From Sphingobacteriales bacterium 46-32 (GTDB taxonomy: Bacteria; Bacteroidota; Bacteroidia; Chitinophagales; Chitinophagaceae), in the NCBI GenBank assembly GCA_001898485.1, contig MKTY01000019.1, positions 496,001 to 560,000 of the forward strand: a DNA stretch of 64,000 bases, read 5' to 3'. Positions 62,083-64,000 of the stretch are shown piece by piece. The stretch's first letter is position 1. Every line of letters begins with the position of its first letter. A model generated the notes under the pieces. It did not search any database. It worked only from the letters and a program-made list of their open reading frames with translations, and was not told the DNA's origin. Position numbers and translations under genes: made by a program.

Positions 62083-62393
62083 GGGTACAATTTTCAGTTA
62101 ACACAATTCAATAGGAGATTGGAGCTGTTTTGTCGCAGGAAATTGGCTAATAGGTGGTATTTATCCGATTAATTCAGATACTAAAAAACAATAAAAGGAA
62201 ATTGGGGTAAGTAGAGGAGATTGGATTAGCCTGCCGCAGGTATTGGACATAGTGCTAATACAGTGCTAAACTAATTCAAGTTGCGGGTGTGTGCAATCTT
62301 TTACCCATCTATTTTGTTCACATCGAACTTTTACGATTGGTGGATAAAAAATAAAGAATTGAAAGTAAAAGAGATATAACGAAAAGCAGGTTG
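62083..62393. other. Intergenic region upstream of the sigma-like gene
   Basis: 311 bp between two leftward genes. AT-rich around 62150-62210 and 62330-62393; I see no ORF worth calling, no strong hairpin, and no exact TAnnTTTG on the minus strand near 62082. Confidence 0.5.
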
Positions 62394-63143
62394 TTAAAAT
62401 TCCAATGAAAAACCGCTGATCAGCTGATAAGTAGTTTTTGGAGCGGTGCCGGCAGGCTTTCGATCGTAGAGATAATTCCATTTTATGTAGAGCGAAAAAT
62501 GGGTATTTGCTTTCACACGCAGTATCGACTGGTTAAACCAGCGCCGGTCGCTCAGATTATTATAAAGCGGCTGGAAAAAGGTGGTACTGATCAGCTCAAT
62601 ATTTTCTGCAGGCAAAAAGGTAAAGGATATATAAGAACTGCTGCGCAGATTATTATGTTTAATAACGGGTTTGATTCGTTCTGTTTCATGCTCATACATC
62701 ATAAGAGAAGCTGCATAAAGCCTGAATTTTTTAGCGGATATTAGTTTAAAGCGTGGACCTGTGCCTGTCAGATATCTCGACCTGATCTGGGTGATATGAT
62801 TACTTTGTACCTGTGTAAAAGCTTCCCAGCGTAGCCATTTGTTGAGCTTCCTGTTATAGCGCACGTGAGCGAAACTATTGGCCAGGAATTTTTCAGCACC
62901 TCCTTTCAAAAAGCCATAATCGCCCAGGATGAGCCAAAGATCCTTTTGGGTTTTGTATTGCAGATGAGCCTCCACGCTAGCGGCGGTAATCTGTTGTGTA
63001 TTCTGCGCAAGCGAAAAAGAAGCCCCACCCGAACCGGCCCAGCCGGTGGTGTCAGATTGAATGCGTGAGCTTTCAATATTCACGATCTGGCTATTGGCAA
63101 TAACAGTGATCAGTAAACCGGAAAATAAAAAAAAAAGACGCAT
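62394..63143 (-). CDS. DUF481-family outer-membrane barrel protein
   Basis: 249 residues from ATG 63143, which starts a signal peptide (MRLFFLFSGLLITVIANSQ); an ATG 48 bp upstream gives an unlikely Cys-rich leader. Alternating strands with aromatic ends (KTQKDLWLILGDYGFLKGG, FAHVRYNRKLNKWLRWEAFTQ split by turns) and a final Phe (GFSLEF) indicate a beta-barrel inserted by BAM. The run resembles DUF481/YdiY proteins, mostly uncharacterised. Transcribed in the same direction as the ABC-F gene, with 56 bp between them. Confidence 0.82.
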   Translation of the reverse strand: MRLFFLFSGLLITVIANSQIVNIESSRIQSDTTGWAGSGGASFSLAQNTQQITAASVEAHLQYKTQKDLWLILGDYGFLKGGAEKFLANSFAHVRYNRKLNKWLRWEAFTQVQSNHITQIRSRYLTGTGPRFKLISAKKFRLYAASLMMYEHETERIKPVIKHNNLRSSSYISFTFLPAENIELISTTFFQPLYNNLSDRRWFNQSILRVKANTHFSLYIKWNYLYDRKPAGTAPKTTYQLISGFSLEF

Positions 63144-63199
63144 GGCTGAAATGATTGCTGCAAAATAGCAACAGTTATACCGTTCAGCCAATACCCAGT

Positions 63200-64000
63200 T
63201 TATAGTAGTTCACTCAATTCAAGCCAGCGCATTTCTTTTTCGTCGAGCAGTCCTGTCACTTCTCCGATACGTACAGAAAGCTGCTGCAATTCTTCGTATG
63301 GCGCGCTACTGTCATTGAGTCGGGTGGTAATGGTTTCTTTTTCTTTAATTAGGTCAGCGATTTCTTTTTCAAGGGTTTCGAATTCCCTTTTTTCCTTAAA
63401 ACTCATTCGGCGAACGGCTGCAGGTGCAGCAGAAGAAGCCGTATGGCCGGCAGTGTCTGCCTGGGACCGGACAGGAGTATCGGCTCCATTTTCCTGTTCT
63501 TTTTGCCAGATACGGTATTGCGAATAATTGCCGGGAAAATCACGGACTTCACCATTACCTTCAAATACCAGCAGGTGATCTACCAGCCGGTCCATAAAAT
63601 ACCGGTCATGCGATACAATGAGCAGGCATCCCTGAAACTCGCTGAGAAAATTTTCCAGCACACTGAGAGTAGGCAGGTCCAGGTCATTGGTAGGCTCATC
63701 CAGTACCAGGAAGTTTGGATTTCGGAAAAGTATGGAAAGCAGGTGCAACCGCCTCTTCTCACCCCCGCTTAATTTGGAAATATAAGTGTACTGCTTGTCG
63801 GGATCAAAAAGAAACAATTGAAGAAACTGGGCTGCACTTAATGAGCCGCCACTGGCGAGCGGAAAATTTTCGGCAATATTTTTCACATACTCAATCACCC
63901 GCATATCTTCTTTTATCACCAGCCCCTGCTGCGAATAATGTCCAAATACAACGGTATCTCCTATGTTGATTTTTCCACTGTCTGGTGCTTCCAGTTGTTG
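63200..64000 (-). CDS. ABC-F ATPase, C-terminal part (5' end outside window)
   Basis: The gene is read leftward and is open to the window edge: residues before the first internal GTG/ATG read DSGKINIGDTVVFGHYSQQG, which continues the second ATPase domain. Seen here: the second signature LSGGEKRRLHLL, Walker B FLVLDEPTNDLD, switch IVSHDRYFMDRL, FPGNYSQYRIWQ and a C-terminal coiled-coil extension (EKREFETLEKEIADLIKEKE, then LDEKEMRWLELSELL). That matches the Uup/ABC-F class, soluble ATPases that act on ribosomes or DNA. The first domain lies outside. Confidence 0.93.
   Translation of the reverse strand, partial: QQLEAPDSGKINIGDTVVFGHYSQQGLVIKEDMRVIEYVKNIAENFPLASGGSLSAAQFLQLFLFDPDKQYTYISKLSGGEKRRLHLLSILFRNPNFLVLDEPTNDLDLPTLSVLENFLSEFQGCLLIVSHDRYFMDRLVDHLLVFEGNGEVRDFPGNYSQYRIWQKEQENGADTPVRSQADTAGHTASSAAPAAVRRMSFKEKREFETLEKEIADLIKEKETITTRLNDSSAPYEELQQLSVRIGEVTGLLDEKEMRWLELSELL

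Overview
The window looks like the chromosome of a Bacteroidota bacterium, most likely of the Chitinophagaceae or a close relative. The basis is: several starts preceded by the Bacteroidota -7 element TAnnTTTG rather than a Shine-Dalgarno sequence; tandem 780-820 residue FtsX/MacB permeases; fused alpha/beta E1 dehydrogenases; a DUF4254 gene next to a family 9 glycosyltransferase; DUF1573 and FecR/ECF-type genes; and base composition that by eye is in the mid to high 40s percent GC. The family assignment is inference. I see no transposase, phage gene, rRNA or CRISPR array.

Layout. Positions 2-1807 hold the 3' part of a fused E1 dehydrogenase. Positions 1813-28974 are one large transport locus. 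A two-component system (short-loop, two-helix histidine kinase plus NtrC-type sigma-54 activator) is read leftward. Divergent from it is a long rightward cluster: HlyD-type adaptor, small secreted peptide, MacB-type ATPase, EIGHT consecutive full-length FtsX/MacB-type permeases, a second ATPase with changed signature and D-loop residues, and a TolC-type outer-membrane channel. A strong terminator followed by a sigma-54-like element lies between permeases 7 and 8, so the cluster is probably at least two transcription units, perhaps under the same regulator.

Positions 29.0-38.0 kb hold mixed genes: two small envelope proteins, a mutarotase with a Nudix-derived (catalytically dead) sugar regulator, a secreted DUF885 metallopeptidase-like protein, a PAT-type acetyltransferase, a SAM-hydrolase-fold protein with a signal peptide, and a solitary YhcG/DUF1016 nuclease. 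Between them (34.32-35.25 kb) is a tRNA(CAU) gene followed by seven tandem 123-bp units, each carrying a degenerate copy of the tRNA 3' half and of its terminator.

Positions 38.0-49.0 kb hold an aminotransferase and, divergent from it, a compact four-gene operon that I consider the most novel item: a GYF-like single-pass protein, a large actin/Hsp70-fold ATPase, a coiled-coil membrane protein, and a 1743-residue protein that joins a SEDS (FtsW/RodA)-like polytopic region, keeping the Thr-Asp of the catalytic loop, to a C-terminal penicillin-binding transpeptidase domain with intact SxxK, SxN and KTG motifs. It reads as a self-contained peptidoglycan polymerase/crosslinker with its own cytoskeletal-type ATPase.

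Positions 49.0-64.0 kb are more ordinary: twin DUF1573 proteins, a second fused E1 dehydrogenase, a DCC-family protein, YebC, an amino-acid permease, a three-gene transporter/DedA operon, DUF4254 plus heptosyltransferase-like genes, a shortened ECF-sigma/FecR-like pair, a DUF481 barrel and the C-terminal part of an ABC-F ATPase running off the right edge.
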